Positions 60,844-64,000 of a DNA stretch of 64,000 bases are shown piece by piece (the first letter of the stretch is position 1; every line of letters starts with the position of its first letter). Source of the DNA: Thaumasiovibrio occultus (GTDB taxonomy: Bacteria > Pseudomonadota > Gammaproteobacteria > Enterobacterales > Vibrionaceae); the NCBI GenBank assembly GCA_019703815.1, contig AP023052.1, positions 744,001-808,000 of the forward strand. Direction: 5' to 3'. The notes beneath the pieces are model-generated. The model searched no databases. It had not been told where the DNA came from and saw only the letters and a list, made by a program, of their open reading frames with translations. A program made the position numbers and the translations under genes.

Positions 60844-62331
60844 GTGGTTTTTCATCCAAGCAATCACTAATTAATACGGTGTGTAACTTCTCTTCCTTGT
60901 TGATTAACGTTTTATTGTTAGTTGTGATGACGCCATATTTAATTAAGAATATTGGGATATCAAGTTACGGAGTATTTGCGCTTTCAGCGGTTTTTGTAGA
61001 CTATGTAAGCATACTTACACAGTCAATTACTGGTACTATTAATAGAGAAGTAGGGGTTAAATACCACAAAGGAAATATTATAGATGCCAATGAAGTGTAT
61101 AGTACGTCTGTTTATGTTGTATTATGCGTTTCGTCATTGATTTTCCTTATCGGGTTAATCCTGTTCTACAACATTGGAAGTATTATTTCAATAGATGAGG
61201 TGATGGTGCACGATGCAGGGATTTTGTTCTTTTGTGTTTTCGTTTCTCTTGCCGTTTCAATATTTAACTCCACTTTATTTGTGATATTTTCTCTGGATAA
61301 TAAAACCAATTATATCCAGGCTGTGAACCTGTTTAGATCTTTTTCCCGTTTCATTGCGATTGTTTTTTTATTTGAACTTGGTTTTGATAATTTAGCTTTT
61401 ATTGGAATTGCAACTTTGATTTCCTCACTTCTTTCTCTTGGGCTTAGTTTTATATTAACAAGACTGGTTGATGTTGAACTTAAGTTTTTAATTAGAGGTT
61501 TTAACCGGTCTGTTGCATGTTGTTTATTGTGCTTTGGTGGCTGGTTTTTAGTCAATCAAGTTGGCCTTGTTATGTTTTCTAAAACAGATATTTTATTGAT
61601 TAATGAGTATCTAGGTTCTTCTAGTTTCTGGTAGTTATGCTGTAGCACAAAAATAGGTGATTTTTTTTAGGGTATATAGTGGTGTTATCATTACGTTAGT
61701 TTCTCCTTATTTGATTTACTACTTTGGTAGGAGTACTAGTAAAGATGGAAAATACCTATCAGACTTTTATGTCTGTTTTGTCTGTGTCGTCTGCGATACT
61801 ATGTCTAGTATCTATTTATGTGGTATTTTATTCTAGTGAGATAATTTATATTTGGCTTGGAAGTGGATATGATGATGTTAGTGTCATAGTTTCCATAATG
61901 GTAATACCTATGGTTCTCTATAGGCATGGAACCTTTTTCTTCTCTGTTGTTAACTTCTGGCAATGTTCGTTTTACAGGATTAGTGACGATATTAATTGGG
62001 GTTCTTTCGGTTTTATTTAATTTTTTGTATTTGAATGGCTATTTCTCAATAGATGTTGATGATGTTCTTGTTGTGACGTCAATAACAAGTTTTTCTTTAT
62101 TTTTCAAGAATGCAGTAATATTGCCGGCTTTTTCGATCTTTAAACTAGGGGTGTTGCTTTCTGATGTTTTAAGGTTATACAAGATAGTTATTATTGTTGC
62201 TATATCGTCTTTTTTTATTTATTTATTTTTAGATGTTGTGGTGTCTGGGGTTGATATTTTTTAAAATTAACGGTCATGTGGTAGTGACTTTATTTTATTT
62301 TGTTTTTCCATTGTTGTTCTTTATTGGTTAA
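60840..62331 (+). pseudogene. Wzx-like polysaccharide flippase, broken by frameshifts
   Basis: A flippase of the MOP/Wzx superfamily, moving lipid-linked repeat units across the inner membrane. The first 264 codons are intact (start GTG at 60840 overlapping the ptmA stop), with about seven membrane segments. Then homology continues in shifting frames: SYAVAQK after 61630, IGDFFRVYSG after an A-run at about 61655 and a T-run at about 61667, FYSSEIIYIWLG after about 61780, LLLTSGNVRFTGL after about 61935, and a last membrane segment after a T-run at about 62262. About six single-base shifts are needed. Read together the product would be some 495 residues, normal for Wzx. Confidence 0.8.
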
Positions 62332-62376
62332 AGCGATTGTACTTTGTAGATTTAATTAATTTTTCAAGGGGTAAAA

Positions 62377-63393
62377 GTGACATCTAGAGAAATAGTTTTT
62401 TCCGTAATTATTCCCGTATACAATGGTGAAGATTTTATTCGCCGTTGTCTAGACTCGATAGTTTCACAAAGCTGTAGTGTTGAGTATGAAGTTATAGTAG
62501 TAGATGATGCATCAACTGATAATACAGCTGTGCTGCTAAGTAAGTACGCTAGTGAGTTTGACGGTTATGTTCAAGTGGTGACGCATGAGGAAAATAAGCG
62601 TCAAGGTGGTGCCAGGAATACAGGGTTAGATATTGCTAGAGGGAAATACATACTGTTTCTTGATGCTGATGATTGGCTTGAGCTTGATGCTTTGAATACA
62701 TTGGAAAAGAATTGGATAATAACTTTGATATTATCCAATTTGGTCATTTTACTACTGATGGTGAATGCTATAAAAAGAGAACCCTTCAATAAATTAGGGC
62801 TTTCATTACCTTTGGAAAGAAAGCAAATGGCTGGTTTTATTCTTTTCCCTAATTCATTTGTAACAAAACTTTACAAGGCTAGCCTATTTAATGGTGATTC
62901 TAAGTTGAGGTTTCGTGAGAACATTTTTTATGAGGATAATTGTTTTGCTGCGGATTTAGCACTAAAGGAAACCCAATATTAAAGTAATAGATCGGTATTT
63001 GTACAATTATTATCAAAATTGTTTTTCAACGACGCGATTAAAGAACGATGCCAGACAATTTGAACGTGCTGAATCTGCTTTGGTTCTGTTAGGTATTTTT
63101 AGAAGTGATACCGATTTTTATAATGAGTTCACTGAAGAAATTGAGTATAGATTCTTTGAGCTATTTTTGATGAATTCTCTGGTTTCTTTCTATAAATTAT
63201 TTGATTCATTTCCTTTGGATGAGCTTGTCAATTTGGTTTGTGTTTTTAAAGGAAAGGGTTTTTTATATTTAGTAATAAATATTTCAAGAAACTAAGCTTT
63301 AGAAAGAGATTTTCAATGCGTATTTTGATTACTTTCCCTAACTTGTTTTGTAAAGCACTGGTTTTTTTTAAAGTATGCAGAAGCAAAAATTAA
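62377..63393 (+). pseudogene. Family-2 glycosyltransferase, broken by frameshifts
   Basis: GT-A fold transferase starting GTG at 62377 with AGGGG upstream. FSVIIPVYNGEDFIRRCLDS (8-27), VDDASTDNT and FLDADDW are the GT2 donor-site motifs. Frame shifts occur near 62703 (a short section reads NNFDIIQFGHFTTDGE in another frame), near 62785, near 62975 (then VIDRYLYNYYQN), and near 63280 (then KLSFRKRFSMRILI) before the stop at 63393. The repaired protein would have about 338 residues. Acceptor unknown; part of the AT-rich strain-specific section. Confidence 0.78.
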
Positions 63394-64000
63394 ATGAGCT
63401 GGTTTTGTCGGCTCTTGATAATGAGAATAATATAGATAGAATTCTATGCTCGGTTAGCGATTATCGATTTAGACCCGAAAGATTCACATCGAAACCTTTT
63501 GGTTTGTCTATCTCTCTTCTTAATGTTTTAACTTTTTTATCATTCCATATGCACTTTCTTGGGTAAGGAAAACGAAAGTAACAGCAAGAGAAGAGAGGCA
63601 GAGATTGTTCTTTAGTTGTTCGTTGATATCAAAAAAAATACAGAAAGATCAACTTCCTTTTGTAAGCTCTCTTGAGATTTGTTGGGGGTGGTCTCCTTTT
63701 GGCATTTCCATTGTTGAATATTATAGTTGTGTGGTTTCTGCAATCTTTGACTCTAGGTTCAGCCTCAATAATGGGGCGTGTTTGGTTTTTATTCCAGATA
63801 TGCTCTTGTTAAAGAAAGAAATATCCAGAGTAAGTTTGACAGAGTTAGTAATTACGAATCATTATGATCGATGGGCCTACTTCTTGTGTGAGATTGCAAA
63901 AGAACTAAATGTAAAAGTTACGCTTTTTCAACATGGTATATTATCGAGAAAATATATTCAGCCAAATTTTATCTCAAAAATAGATAAGTTGTATGTGTTT
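63375..64000 (+). pseudogene. Probable glycosyltransferase, frameshifted and cut by the window end
   Basis: Starts ATG at 63375 overlapping the previous gene by 19 bases; frame is lost near 63555 and recovered as VTAREERQRLFFS and onward. The open part includes VITNHYDRWAYFLCEIAKEL and VKVTLFQHGILSRKY, a pattern like sialyl- or polysialyl-type transferases and other capsule enzymes that carry a QHG motif. It could be the legionaminic acid transferase, but the family is not certain. The 3' end lies beyond the window. Confidence 0.6.

Overview
The window looks like a chromosomal segment of a gammaproteobacterium, almost certainly a Vibrio or close relative. Gene families, moderate base composition and gene order fit: lnt-corC-ybeY-ybeZ-miaB next to ubiF, a long Leu/Gln/Met tRNA array, ychF-pth-prs-ispE-lolB facing hemA-prfA-prmC-sirB2-sirB1-kdsA, sixA/epmC/aroC/smrB/prmB/yfcL, and a cysDN-SLC13-cysC sulfate operon beside a surface-polysaccharide locus. 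No prophage, insertion sequence, integrase or CRISPR array was seen.

Layout. 1-5.5 kb: lipoprotein maturation and translation-quality operon (minus strand). 6-8.3 kb: ubiquinone hydroxylase and a UDP-glucuronate-epimerase-like gene. 8.5-11.5 kb: 23 tRNA genes on the minus strand, read from a strong promoter with a GC-rich discriminator; an 817-bp unit carrying Gln, Leu and Met tRNAs is repeated nearly three times. 11.9-21.6 kb: ribosome-associated, PRPP, isoprenoid, LolB and heme/release-factor/KDO genes. 21.7-27.3 kb: a dCache chemoreceptor, an NhaC-family transporter with tandem MetJ boxes (probably the methionine transporter MetT), and a 5'-nucleotidase. 27.4-44 kb: small lipoproteins, ybaK, a tRNA-Pro gene followed by three 149-bp repeats that each keep the tRNA 3' end (like the E. 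coli tyrT/rtT arrangement), smrA, a Zur-box-like palindrome before a DUF1007 gene, a pitrilysin-family protease, sixA, epmC, a lipoprotein/YjbH pair, aroC, a 44-residue protein, smrB, prmB and yfcL. 44-51.2 kb: galU, a DHH phosphoesterase and the sulfate activation operon.

51.7-64 kb: a JUMPstart/ops element (RfaH recruitment) leads a nine-gene operon for CMP-legionaminic acid: legB, legC, legG, legI, a NeuD/LegH-like acyltransferase, ptmE, ptmF-like, legF and ptmA-like. The PtmE-PtmF-LegF-PtmA order matches the Campylobacter GDP-linked route. From about 60.84 kb the DNA becomes strongly AT-rich and holds a Wzx-like flippase, a family-2 glycosyltransferase and a further probable transferase that runs off the window. 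All three are broken by many single-base shifts, several in homopolymers, so the last 2.4 kb are either badly sequenced or decaying.

Starts were adjusted where a Shine-Dalgarno sequence, gene overlap or family conservation pointed to an internal codon. All functional names rest on recognising protein families by eye; no database search was run.
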